The translations under genes and the position numbers were made by a program. The notes beneath the pieces are model-generated. The model was given only the letters and a program-made list of their open reading frames with translations. It was not told where the DNA came from and made no database searches. From Fictibacillus aquaticus (GTDB lineage Bacteria > Bacillota > Bacilli > Bacillales > Fictibacillaceae), in contig NZ_NOII01000003.1 in NCBI RefSeq assembly GCF_002245695.1, positions 673,788 through 737,787 on the forward strand: DNA of 64,000 nucleotides, written 5' to 3'. Shown piece by piece: positions 53,552-62,144 of this stretch (its first letter is position 1; each line of letters begins with the position of its first letter).

Positions 53552-53745
53552 ATGATGTTCCTTCTCCTCAAACCCTTTTTGATAGTATGCCTCTTTTTTC
53601 CAAAATCCTTCATGTGATGTTTGCTATGTTTCTTGCGATTTTTTCAAAAATCGATAAATTTCTGCTAAATTTTCAAAAAATGCGGGCGATATATAGGGCA
53701 AGGGGAAATTATTTTAAGATAAAAACATCATCAGGGGGATTTGTC

Positions 53746-55137
53746 GTGAATAAGTACATCAAGGGGTTAGTGGCACCGCTTGCGGCCGCCATTGCTATTG
53801 CAGCTCCAGGACCATCGGCTTCAGCAGCTTCATTTACAGACATCAGTTCAACATTCCGCGCAAAAGAAGAGATCGATTATTTATCTTTGAAAGATGTAAT
53901 AACGGGCTATGCAGATGGCACGTTCAAACCGGGACAAAGCGTGAACCGTGCGGAAACAGCGGTTATGATAGGGAGAGCTCTTAAACTGGACGGCACGAAA
54001 CGCAGTTCATCCTTTTCGGATGTCAGTTCAGCAAGCTTTGCTTCCGGATACATAAAGTCCGCTGTTGAAAAGGGTATTATTACAGGGTATGCAGACGGCA
54101 CGTTCCGTCCAGGCAAAACCGTAAACCGAAGCGAGATGGCAATCCTGATCGCGAGGGCTTTCAAGCTCGCTGAAACAAATTCTTTAATGCTGTTTGGTGA
54201 CGTGCCAAAAAGCAGTGCTGCATACGGATCTATCAATAAAATAGCTTCTGCAGGCATTGCAGCAGGATTCAGTGACAATACGTTCAGACCTAACCAATCA
54301 ATCAACAGAGCTGACTTTTCTGTATTCATGGCTAGGAGTATGAATACAAGCTTCCGCATTGAAGATGCAGATGATACAGCAACCATTATTGGAACGGAAA
54401 TTGTTAATACGAATGACTTAAATGTAAGGAAGGGACCTTCCACTGACTTCTCTTCCATAGGAAAGCTGAACATGGGAGACCGTGTATCGGTTTATCAGCG
54501 ATTAGGGGACTGGGCACTTGTAGAAGCCAAGGGTCTTAAAGGCTATGTCCATCAAGCATATATCGCACCGCCAGTGGCTGATCTTGATTTAAAACGCATT
54601 GTGGTCGATGCTGGACATGGCGGTTCGGATTCTGGGGCAGTCGGTAATGGACTCACAGAAGAGTATATTAATCTGGACACATCACTTCGTCTTGAAAAAA
54701 GGCTGAAGCTTGCTGGAGTAAATGTCATCATGACTCGCAGAACAGATGCTTATCCGACATTGTCAGAACGTGTGCAGATTGCCAAAGACGGCAAAGGTGA
54801 GATGTTCATCAGCATCCATACCAATTCAGGCGGGGGAACAGGTGCTGAGACGTATTATTACGGGGCATCTGAACCAGCATCGCCTTACAGTGCCAAGAGC
54901 AAAAAGCTGGCAGAGCTGATTCAGAAGCGTATGGTCAGCATTCTTGGCGTGAAGGATCGCGGCTATAAACATGGAGATTTCCATGTTATACGTGAAAATC
55001 CGATGGTCGGCAACCTTGTTGAACTCGGATTTATCGATAGTGCTACGGATGCAAAGAACTTAGGGTCCGCAACATGGCGTGATAAAGCTTCTTACGCGAT
55101 CTACCTAGGGATCCTTGATTATTACAAAATATACTAA
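53746..55137 (+). CDS. SLH-anchored N-acetylmuramoyl-L-alanine amidase
   Basis: A 463-residue secreted wall hydrolase. Signal peptide (to PSASA), three SLH repeats (about 29-205; VNRAETAVMIGRAL, VNRSEMAILIARAF, INRADFSVFMARSM), an SH3b domain (about 217-275, NDLNVRKGPSTDFSSIGK) and an amidase_3 domain with zinc and catalytic residues His291 (VVDAGHGG), Glu305/306 (LTEEYINL), His358 (ISIHTNSG) and Glu426 (NLVELGFIDS). It would cut between MurNAc and L-Ala. The start is GTG 53746 with AGGGGGAT 5 bases upstream; the frame is open for 68 more codons with no exported N-terminus. Confidence 0.93.
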   Translation: MNKYIKGLVAPLAAAIAIAAPGPSASAASFTDISSTFRAKEEIDYLSLKDVITGYADGTFKPGQSVNRAETAVMIGRALKLDGTKRSSSFSDVSSASFASGYIKSAVEKGIITGYADGTFRPGKTVNRSEMAILIARAFKLAETNSLMLFGDVPKSSAAYGSINKIASAGIAAGFSDNTFRPNQSINRADFSVFMARSMNTSFRIEDADDTATIIGTEIVNTNDLNVRKGPSTDFSSIGKLNMGDRVSVYQRLGDWALVEAKGLKGYVHQAYIAPPVADLDLKRIVVDAGHGGSDSGAVGNGLTEEYINLDTSLRLEKRLKLAGVNVIMTRRTDAYPTLSERVQIAKDGKGEMFISIHTNSGGGTGAETYYYGASEPASPYSAKSKKLAELIQKRMVSILGVKDRGYKHGDFHVIRENPMVGNLVELGFIDSATDAKNLGSATWRDKASYAIYLGILDYYKIY

Positions 55138-55151
55138 AATATTTTTTGAAG

Positions 55152-55187
55152 AAAATTCCTCTTATTAACTTTAAGAGGAATTTTTTC
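55152..55187 (+). terminator. Terminator of SLH amidase gene
   Basis: AAAATTCCTCTTA pairs with TAAGAGGAATTTT, then a T-run. A TATAAT at 55190-55195 just behind it could be the -10 for the next gene. Confidence 0.85.
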
Positions 55188-55234
55188 GATATAATGGTTA
55201 CAGAGAGTATTTTTATAAAAAGGGGATAGGCAGT

Positions 55235-57157
55235 GTGTTTAAAAAGACAGCTTTCGCACTGAGTGTGATTATCGCAGGAAATCTATTTTTGCCTTCAAAT
55301 GAAGGATATAGCAGCGAGCAGAAAACGAGAGTCCTGATCACGTTTGAAAAGAAAATAGATCAAAAAATTGCACAAAAGTTTCACGGCAAGATACATCATC
55401 AGCTTCCTGAGCTGTCTATAATTTCAGCCACTGTTCCAAAAGCAGCGGTAAAGCTTATCGATGCAGTGCCTGGAGTTGTTTCAGTAAAAGAAGAAATAAA
55501 ATATAAAATGACGGAAACGGCTGCCGGGCAGACTGTCCGATGGCCGGTTCAGAAGGTGAACGGCGTTCAGACGATAAATAAAGGATTTACGGGTAAAGGT
55601 GTGAAGGTTGCTGTACTCGATACAGGGATCTCACTCAATCACCCTGATCTCAAGGTATCGGGAGGAGTGTCGACAGTTGAAGGACGTGCCTCCTATGCCG
55701 ATGATAACGGCCATGGCACACACGTTGCCGGCATCATCAGTGCGGAAAATAACGAGATTGGCGCTGTAGGTGTTGCGCCTGACGCGGATGTTTATGCAGT
55801 TAAGGTGCTCGATGAAAACGGATTTGGCTATGAATCTGAAATTATCGGCGGATTAACGTGGGCGATCGAGAACAAGATGGACGTAATTAACATGAGCTTA
55901 TCTAGTCCGCTAAAATCAGACGCCATTAACGCAAAGGTCAACGAAGCTGTAAGTAAAGGCATCATGGTCGTTGCCGCGGCAGGCAACAACGGAACTGCTG
56001 ATGGTATCGAGAACACGATTGAATGGCCGGCTAAGAACGAAAACACAATCGCTGTTGGCGCCATCGACAAGTTTACGAAACGAGGCTATTTTTCTGGGAC
56101 GGGTAAGGAGCTTGATGTTGTAGCACCAGGTGTGGATGTTTACAGCACGTACTGGTCAGAAGGTCAGAACAGCTATATGGTAGCGAGCGGAACATCCATG
56201 GCGGCTCCTTATACTGCTGGGACTCTGGCTGTTTATAAACAGAAAAATCCTACAGGCGACTTGCGCAAGATGCTGCTGCAGAACACGATTGATTTAGGCA
56301 CAGCTGGACGAGATAACCTGTATGGAAACGGACTGATCCAGACAGAGAGAGACACAACAGCTCCGACGCTGCCGGCAAGCTTTTCTGCGGTTCATGCGGG
56401 CAAAGGTGATGTTTCTCTGAAATGGAACGCCACGACAGAAACGGTCGCATTAAAAGGATACGAGCTGTACCGCAATGGAAAACTTATTAAATTGATTGAA
56501 AGCGGCACATCATATCATGATTATTTAGCTAACGGAAAATATGAGTATAAAATGAGAGCAGTAGACTGGGCTGGAAATGCTTCAGCGATGACGAACATGG
56601 CAGCCGCTTCAGTTTCTGGCGCTGGTTTCCAGGATGTTACGAATGAAGACTGGTATGCACCGCATGTGATCTACCTTTCTGGGAAATCTATTGTATCTGG
56701 TTATGCAGACATCGGGTACAGTGCTGGCCGCAGCGTAACACGTGCAGAGGCGATTGCGATGATCGGGCGGGCTAAAGGTCTGGATGGCACGAAACGGAAG
56801 ACAGAGTTTAAAGATGTATACGCGAGCAGCTTTGCTTCAGGTTACATTCAGTCAGCGCTCAATGCCGGCATCATCAGCGAGAGCACAACAGGCTATTTTT
56901 ATCCGAATCGGACGATTACACGCGGTGAGATGGCGATCATGCTTTCTCGTGCGTACAATTTAAAGACAACGGGAACGGTCAGCTTTTCGGATGTTACTGA
57001 AAGCATGGCGGCATACAAAGCAATTAATCTCGTGGAGACAAGCGGTATTGCTTCAGGGTATGCGGATGGGACGTTCAGACCGAATGCACCTGTCACACGG
57101 GGACAATTTGGTGTATTTACAGCTAGAGCAGATAATAAGCAGTTTAGGCTGCAATAA
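55235..57157 (+). CDS. SLH-anchored subtilisin-like protease
   Basis: A 640-residue protein. Signal peptide (to about residue 25), an inhibitor_I9-like propeptide (about 30-90), an S8 catalytic domain with Asp129 (VAVLDTGISLNHPD), His160 (NGHGTHVAGI), the oxyanion Asn (AAGNNGT) and Ser321 (ASGTSMAAPYTAG), a fibronectin-III-like domain (about 375-465) and three C-terminal SLH repeats (about 468-640; VTRAEAIAMIGRAK, ITRGEMAIMLSRAY, VTRGQFGVFTARAD). It is a true subtilisin-type enzyme held on the wall polymer. Start GTG 55235 is 8 bases after AAAAGGGGA. Palindromic element d follows as terminator. Confidence 0.92.
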   Translation: MFKKTAFALSVIIAGNLFLPSNEGYSSEQKTRVLITFEKKIDQKIAQKFHGKIHHQLPELSIISATVPKAAVKLIDAVPGVVSVKEEIKYKMTETAAGQTVRWPVQKVNGVQTINKGFTGKGVKVAVLDTGISLNHPDLKVSGGVSTVEGRASYADDNGHGTHVAGIISAENNEIGAVGVAPDADVYAVKVLDENGFGYESEIIGGLTWAIENKMDVINMSLSSPLKSDAINAKVNEAVSKGIMVVAAAGNNGTADGIENTIEWPAKNENTIAVGAIDKFTKRGYFSGTGKELDVVAPGVDVYSTYWSEGQNSYMVASGTSMAAPYTAGTLAVYKQKNPTGDLRKMLLQNTIDLGTAGRDNLYGNGLIQTERDTTAPTLPASFSAVHAGKGDVSLKWNATTETVALKGYELYRNGKLIKLIESGTSYHDYLANGKYEYKMRAVDWAGNASAMTNMAAASVSGAGFQDVTNEDWYAPHVIYLSGKSIVSGYADIGYSAGRSVTRAEAIAMIGRAKGLDGTKRKTEFKDVYASSFASGYIQSALNAGIISESTTGYFYPNRTITRGEMAIMLSRAYNLKTTGTVSFSDVTESMAAYKAINLVETSGIASGYADGTFRPNAPVTRGQFGVFTARADNKQFRLQ

Positions 57158-57177
57158 TAGTGTTTAAAAAACCAACT

Positions 57178-57212
57178 GGGGGTACGGTACTCATTTTGAG
57201 TACCGTACCCCC
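57178..57212. repeat. Palindromic element, copy d, acting as terminator
   Basis: 16-bp perfect stem (GGGGGTACGGTACTCA at 57178-57193 and complement at 57197-57212) with only a 3-base loop. AACCAAC and GGCTGGTT flank it and extend the stem, and a run of T follows (57221-57228). It lies between convergent genes and looks like a working bidirectional terminator. Confidence 0.85.
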
Positions 57213-57226
57213 GGCTGGTTCTTTTT

Positions 57227-58348
57227 TTATTTTAAAGATAAAGATGCAGTCTGTTCTGCACGCGGCTTGTAACTTTCTGTGAGCTGATCAAATTCAAACT
57301 TCTCGACCTGATCCTCTAACGAATCAATTTTTTTCTCATATTCATCTTTAGACTGGATGGCAGGCTTCTTTGCCATATAATCCAGCATCCATTCATTGAT
57401 GTACGTAAAGTAGTGGGAGCGGTCCATATAGTTTCCAAGATTAAAGGTAATGGACGCTTCGTCTTGAAAATCATACAAATCTGCATTTTCCAGCTCAGAC
57501 AGCTGATTATATACATCGCGTTTAAACTGCAGTCTGCCTTCCATCATCTCCGGTGTGCTGTTGTAAACCGCAACATGGCGGGTGACAGGATATGGTGTAT
57601 ATAAGAATGTAAACCGTACATCTTCATGTTCTTCGACTACTGGCAGGACATTTTCTTTAAAGCTATCCATATAGGTTTCATATGTGTGGCCTGCAGGTAC
57701 GGGAAGCGGATTGTCCCGCTTTTCTATATTCACCCCGATGTTATCAAGCGTGACCGGTTTTCTGTCTTCGCCAAACTTATAATATTGAAGAGGATCAGCA
57801 GCCATGTTGATCTTGTCCTTCAGCTTCCACTGGCTGTCGATGCGCTGGAGCGAGCTGTAGCTGACGAGGTATGGCAGGTCATTGAAATAGTTCGTATCGT
57901 AAAAATAAGCTGGAAAGCTAGGATCCATACGGTCTTTGCCACCGCCAAGCGAGTCATAGTTCAGCTCCCAGTATACGTGTTTCACGTTTTTAGAAGCGAG
58001 TGCGAGCTCGACTACCTTGCGCTGCTCTTTTGCCGACGAACCGGAAAGAGAGGCATTAAAGGATGCGGCCTTCAGCTTTTTATTCATGCTGTCTTCCTTA
58101 AAGTTATGAACCATCGATGTTCCGGCAATCAGTGTGTCGTATTCGAAATGCTTGACCATGCTCGCCATCTGATAGCGGGCGTTCAAATTTTTCATGTACG
58201 TCCGGTTGTAAACTCCGGATGTATGATAGTACAAATACGGATCACAAATATACACAAATACTGCAATGGATGCTAGAAGAACGGAAATGCTGATGAAGAA
58301 CCGTCTAACGAACTTTCCATACTGTCTATTTTCATTTGGACTCATCAT
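57227..58348 (-). CDS. DltD/PatB-like extracytoplasmic O-acyltransferase partner (copy 2)
   Basis: A 373-residue protein with one membrane anchor (about 11-32) and a large outside domain. It has the nucleophile-like motif TLIAGTSMVHNF, a conserved ASFNASLSGSS strand and the C-terminal YMDRSHYFTYINEWMLDYM, a D-x-x-H block of SGNH-like acyltransferases. The general layout matches copy 1 (29072-30121), but the sequences are well diverged. The last roughly 30 residues are charged and coiled-coil-like (KKIDSLEDQVEKFEFDQL). It is encoded 9 bases after an MBOAT gene. The likely role is O-acetylation of a wall polymer. Confidence 0.8.
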   Translation of the reverse strand: MMSPNENRQYGKFVRRFFISISVLLASIAVFVYICDPYLYYHTSGVYNRTYMKNLNARYQMASMVKHFEYDTLIAGTSMVHNFKEDSMNKKLKAASFNASLSGSSAKEQRKVVELALASKNVKHVYWELNYDSLGGGKDRMDPSFPAYFYDTNYFNDLPYLVSYSSLQRIDSQWKLKDKINMAADPLQYYKFGEDRKPVTLDNIGVNIEKRDNPLPVPAGHTYETYMDSFKENVLPVVEEHEDVRFTFLYTPYPVTRHVAVYNSTPEMMEGRLQFKRDVYNQLSELENADLYDFQDEASITFNLGNYMDRSHYFTYINEWMLDYMAKKPAIQSKDEYEKKIDSLEDQVEKFEFDQLTESYKPRAEQTASLSLK

Positions 58349-58357
58349 GTCATCTCC

Positions 58358-59803
58358 TTAAAAATTAAAGTACAGAAACTCGGTCACTTTTCCGAGCTGA
58401 AGAACAGATACGAAAAAGAGAACGAGAATAAACATAAGCCGGAATCCATCAGGCTTAAATCTTTCCATCATCTGAAACGAGTTGGGGCGCCAGATGACTG
58501 CGGCAAGCGCTATTACAATCAGCCCGACGCTCATTGAAGTGTAGAAGGAGGCGCGTTCCGGAAACAGTAATACTCCTGAAAACTGCTCAACCACTGCAGC
58601 AACCCTTGCCGGAAGAATGAAGTTTTCAAACCCAAACATGATTTTCAGCATGGTCAGTGCCTGCCCAACTGACTCAGCACGGAAAAACACCCATGCCATG
58701 TTCACGAACTGGAACGTGATGAACCAACCAAGAATTTTCGGCATCGAATACCCGCGCCTGCTCCACCACCTGTAGATGACAGAAGCGACTCCATGCAGTG
58801 CTCCCCAAATAATGAATGTCCACCCGGCACCATGCCAGAACCCGCTGATCATAAAGATGATAAAGATGTTGATATATGTACGTGATGGACTTATTCGGTT
58901 TCCACCAAGAGGTTTGTAGATATATTCCGTTAAGAAGCGGCTCAGTGTAATGTGCCACCTTCTCCAGAAATCCTGAATATTCAGTGCCTTATATGGCGAG
59001 TTAAAGTTTAATGGCAGTCTGATGTTAAAAAGAAGCGCTGCTCCCATCGCCATGTCGCAATAGCCGCTGAAATCAAAATACAGCTGGAATGTGTACGACA
59101 GCGAAGCAATCCATGATTCTACAAAATAAAGATCTGCTGCACGCGCGTAGCCGTCGTTCGCCCACACTGCGAACGTGTCAGCGATCATGACCTTTTTAAA
59201 CAGACCCACTCCAAAAATAAACAGTCCGAGAGAGATGTGCTTCATGCTAATTCTGCGGTTATCGCTGTCTTGAAACTGTGACATCACTTCACGGTGATGA
59301 ACGATCGGCCCTGCTATAAGCTGCGGGAAGAAAATGACGAACAGCATATAATCGTGAATTTTGTATCCTTTTGTCTCCATGCGGTAGCTGTCCACAAGGT
59401 ACGCGATTTGCTGAAAGGTAAAGAAGCTGATCGCGAGCGGAAGCATGAGACCGAGGAGAGAATAGTCGTTTTCGACGAACCCGTTGATTGTCTCTAGAAA
59501 GAAATCGGTGTACTTGTAATAGCCAAGAAGCAGGACGTTAAGAACGATCCCGACAGTCAAGACCGGCTTTTTAACACGCAAATTGCTGGCGTTAGAAAGG
59601 TAGGTCCCAATTGCATAGTTTACTAGTATAGAAGCTAAGATCAAATACAAGTAATTGAAGTTCCAGAAACTATAGAAATAAAGAGACGCAGCAACAAGCC
59701 ATATTTTCGCTGCTGTGTCTTGTTTTGCATAATTAAGCAAAAAATAACCGATAAGAACGGCGGGTAAAAAGTAGAAGATAAATTCATAGGAATTAAAAAG
59801 CAA
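58358..59803 (-). CDS. MBOAT-family O-acyltransferase (AlgI/PatA-like), copy 2
   Basis: About 481 residues, closely similar in pattern to copy 1: LFNSYEFIFYFLPA at the N-terminus, FNSPYKALNIQDFWRRWHI and FMISGFWHGAGWTFIIWGALHG with the family histidine, and a C-terminus KVTEFLYFNF like NSEFLYFNF in copy 1. TTG 59803 is preferred, 7 bases after AGGGGG. The longer frame to 59830 would start ahead of this site. Confidence 0.92.
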   Translation of the reverse strand: MLFNSYEFIFYFLPAVLIGYFLLNYAKQDTAAKIWLVAASLYFYSFWNFNYLYLILASILVNYAIGTYLSNASNLRVKKPVLTVGIVLNVLLLGYYKYTDFFLETINGFVENDYSLLGLMLPLAISFFTFQQIAYLVDSYRMETKGYKIHDYMLFVIFFPQLIAGPIVHHREVMSQFQDSDNRRISMKHISLGLFIFGVGLFKKVMIADTFAVWANDGYARAADLYFVESWIASLSYTFQLYFDFSGYCDMAMGAALLFNIRLPLNFNSPYKALNIQDFWRRWHITLSRFLTEYIYKPLGGNRISPSRTYINIFIIFMISGFWHGAGWTFIIWGALHGVASVIYRWWSRRGYSMPKILGWFITFQFVNMAWVFFRAESVGQALTMLKIMFGFENFILPARVAAVVEQFSGVLLFPERASFYTSMSVGLIVIALAAVIWRPNSFQMMERFKPDGFRLMFILVLFFVSVLQLGKVTEFLYFNF

Positions 59804-59922
59804 GACATGACCCCCTGCGTATTTTTGCAAACGACTAGATTATTATACAAAAAAATACAGGATTAGTCAGTACAAGGCAAAAAGCACCAATAAATATGAA
59901 AAAAAAGCAAATATAGTCGTAA

Positions 59923-59952
59923 TTTACCTATATTAACCTTCTATTTTATGAT
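59923..59952 (+). promoter_or_regulatory. Promoter candidate before SLH transglycosylase-like gene
   Basis: TTTACC, 18-base spacer, TATGAT, about 40 bases before the ATG at 59993, in AT-rich sequence. Confidence 0.5.
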
Positions 59953-59992
59953 AATTTTAATTATAAATAGAAATTAAGGGGGATTTTGGCTA

Positions 59993-61978
59993 ATGTATGG
60001 TAGATTAGCAGTGCGATTTACGTGGGCATTTATGTTTGCTCTTTTATTTGTGGGGGTGACTTCGGGCTCTAATGCTCATGCGGTTGAAAATACGGCAGTG
60101 CAGACAATCAATTTTGATAGCATCGGAAGTAGGGTAATTGAACTGCAGGGCGGAGCTCAGCTGTCTGTTCAAAACGGTGAGCCAGAATCTGAGATTGCTA
60201 TTTTAAGAAAAGATTTAAGAGTTTATGAGAACAATATTCCGCTAGGATATGCAGAAAAGGTTCATATATGGAACGCTGTCGGAAATCAATACGCTGCGAT
60301 TGAGTACCGTCTGTCAGGTACCGGCTCTGTTTTGCTGTTTGATCTTTTTGTTATCAACGATGAGGAAGTAAAGCAAATCTTTGCTTCTCATGAATATACG
60401 CATGGTAAGCTGACAATGCTCGGTGCAGACAGCCTTAAGGTAACGTTCCCAACATATGAAAAAGGGGACGTAAACGTTGATCCGTCTAACCTGGCATCAG
60501 AAAGTTATCTTATTAATACCGATAACACTGTATCGCTTAAAAGTGAAACAGAGAACGACTATAACCCTTTAACTGCAAAGGCAGCAGGACCTTACAGCAA
60601 CCCAGCGCCTGAAGTGATTAATAAAATGCTGACAAAAGCGGCAATTGATAACAACATTCCGCCAGAAGTTTTCAAAGCAATTGTTTGGCAGGAAAGCCGC
60701 TGGAGACAGTTCACATCAGACGGGTACCCGCTGATTGGCTATGATGGAAGAGGACTTGGAATTACACAGGTTACTTACTCTCAATCTCATTTAGATAAAA
60801 ATCCTGGTTTAGAGGAAAGACTTAAGACAGATATTGAGTTTAATATTAATGAAGGTATTAAAATATTGAAGGAAAAATGGAACTCTACTTATGTTCCTTG
60901 GATCAATGATCATTCTCCCGAAGAGATTGATCACTGGTATTTTGCTATCCTTGCATATAACGGCTACTCAAAAAAGAACGATCCGCGCCTGACGGCAGAA
61001 CAGCGTACACTGCTGAAATATCCGAAAGAAGCCTATCAAGATACGATTTACTATCACATGACATATGATGAAGGACCAGGGCAGCTATATGTTAAGCCAT
61101 TTCCAGTCAGCGAGCTTGTGATAAATTATGCTTCTTCTACTGCAACACTTATGGATTTCAGTGCGAAAAAGCAATACACCATTCCAGGACCGTTCACTAC
61201 GTCTAAGCACTTTTTTGTTCCTGGCAATACGGTGGCGACAACAGCTGAAGTATCGCTTCGTTCTTCGGCAACAAAGGATTCGACTAGAAAAAGATTCATG
61301 CTGAGAGGCGAGTCAGTCCAGATTACAGGCGGTATCCGCTACGCTGCTGACAATACTCAGCATTTCGGCTGGTACCCTGTTAAGACGATGGACGGCAGCG
61401 TCGGATACATCGCATCAAGCTACTTAACAGAACGCGCAAGCATTTTGTCTGTGTTCCCGGATCTTATCATGAGTGTCCGCGGTTATCCGGAAGTCGCAAC
61501 GTTAGTAGAGAACAAGGTTATCAGCGGGTATCCTGATGGTACGTTCAGACCTGATGTTCCTTTAAACCGTCTTCAAGCTGCTATCATGTTTGCGAATGAG
61601 CTCGAATTGGATTTAACAAATGTAACAGACCCAGGATTCAATGACGTCGATCCTGCATACCGTTTTTATCCACAAATTGCAGCCGTTCAGAATGCAGGGA
61701 TATTCCTTGGAGATGGACAAGGCAACTTTAACGGAACCCAGGAATTGACGAGAGGCCAGATGGCAGCTGCATTAGTACGAGCGTACAAGCTGACCGAGCG
61801 AACGGAAACACCGTTTACTGATGTCGCTGGAGTATTCAAGTCTTCAATCGAAACGATTTACAGCTATAACATCACGAGCGGAGTTTCTGATACGTTATAT
61901 GGTACGAACGATAAGCTTTCACGAAGAGATTTTTCAATCTTCCTTTATAGAACGATTGTTAAAGCGCCACAGAACTAA
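59993..61978 (+). CDS. SLH-anchored lytic-transglycosylase-like protein with SH3 domain
   Basis: A 661-residue secreted protein. Signal peptide (to SNAHA), a beta-rich N-terminal domain of unknown type (about 35-195), a lysozyme/SLT-fold domain (about 210-345) with the catalytic-Glu motif AIVWQESRWRQF and GRGLGITQVT, a linker, an SH3b domain (about 415-480, AEVSLRSSATKDSTRKRF) and three C-terminal SLH repeats (about 485-655; LNRLQAAIMFANEL, LTRGQMAAALVRAY, LSRRDFSIFLYRTI). It probably cleaves glycan strands of peptidoglycan. The ESxW plus GxGxxQ pair supports transglycosylase rather than a binding-only fold. Confidence 0.88.
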   Translation: MYGRLAVRFTWAFMFALLFVGVTSGSNAHAVENTAVQTINFDSIGSRVIELQGGAQLSVQNGEPESEIAILRKDLRVYENNIPLGYAEKVHIWNAVGNQYAAIEYRLSGTGSVLLFDLFVINDEEVKQIFASHEYTHGKLTMLGADSLKVTFPTYEKGDVNVDPSNLASESYLINTDNTVSLKSETENDYNPLTAKAAGPYSNPAPEVINKMLTKAAIDNNIPPEVFKAIVWQESRWRQFTSDGYPLIGYDGRGLGITQVTYSQSHLDKNPGLEERLKTDIEFNINEGIKILKEKWNSTYVPWINDHSPEEIDHWYFAILAYNGYSKKNDPRLTAEQRTLLKYPKEAYQDTIYYHMTYDEGPGQLYVKPFPVSELVINYASSTATLMDFSAKKQYTIPGPFTTSKHFFVPGNTVATTAEVSLRSSATKDSTRKRFMLRGESVQITGGIRYAADNTQHFGWYPVKTMDGSVGYIASSYLTERASILSVFPDLIMSVRGYPEVATLVENKVISGYPDGTFRPDVPLNRLQAAIMFANELELDLTNVTDPGFNDVDPAYRFYPQIAAVQNAGIFLGDGQGNFNGTQELTRGQMAAALVRAYKLTERTETPFTDVAGVFKSSIETIYSYNITSGVSDTLYGTNDKLSRRDFSIFLYRTIVKAPQN

Positions 61979-61984
61979 AGTTTG

Positions 61985-62016
61985 AAGCCAGCTGAAATTG
62001 CTGGCTTTTCTTTTTG
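61985..62016 (+). terminator. Terminator after SLH transglycosylase-like gene
   Basis: AAGCCAGC / GCTGGCTT (61985-61992 / 62000-62007), 7-base loop, then T-rich sequence. Confidence 0.82.
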
Positions 62017-62044
62017 GAATTTTTTAAACCTCGCTCAGCACCTT

Positions 62045-62061
62045 TGTAACAAAACTGTAAT
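62045..62061 (+). promoter_or_regulatory. WalR (YycF)-type box before second NlpC/P60 gene
   Basis: TGTAAC, five bases, TGTAAT: an exact match to TGTWAH-N5-TGTWAH, about 84 bases before the start codon. It mirrors the box at 20534 before the other NlpC/P60 gene. Confidence 0.65.
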
Positions 62062-62144
62062 CTAAGTGATAGTTCGATAATGCTACACTTATAAAAGTAA
62101 TATACATACCAAATTTCGACTTTAATGGGGAAAGGGGCCAGAAT

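Noticed and set aside
57626..58276. Open frame of 216 codons on the + strand opposite the DltD-like gene
   Set aside because: It is a shadow of the minus-strand gene, with no recognisable domain and no ribosome binding site.
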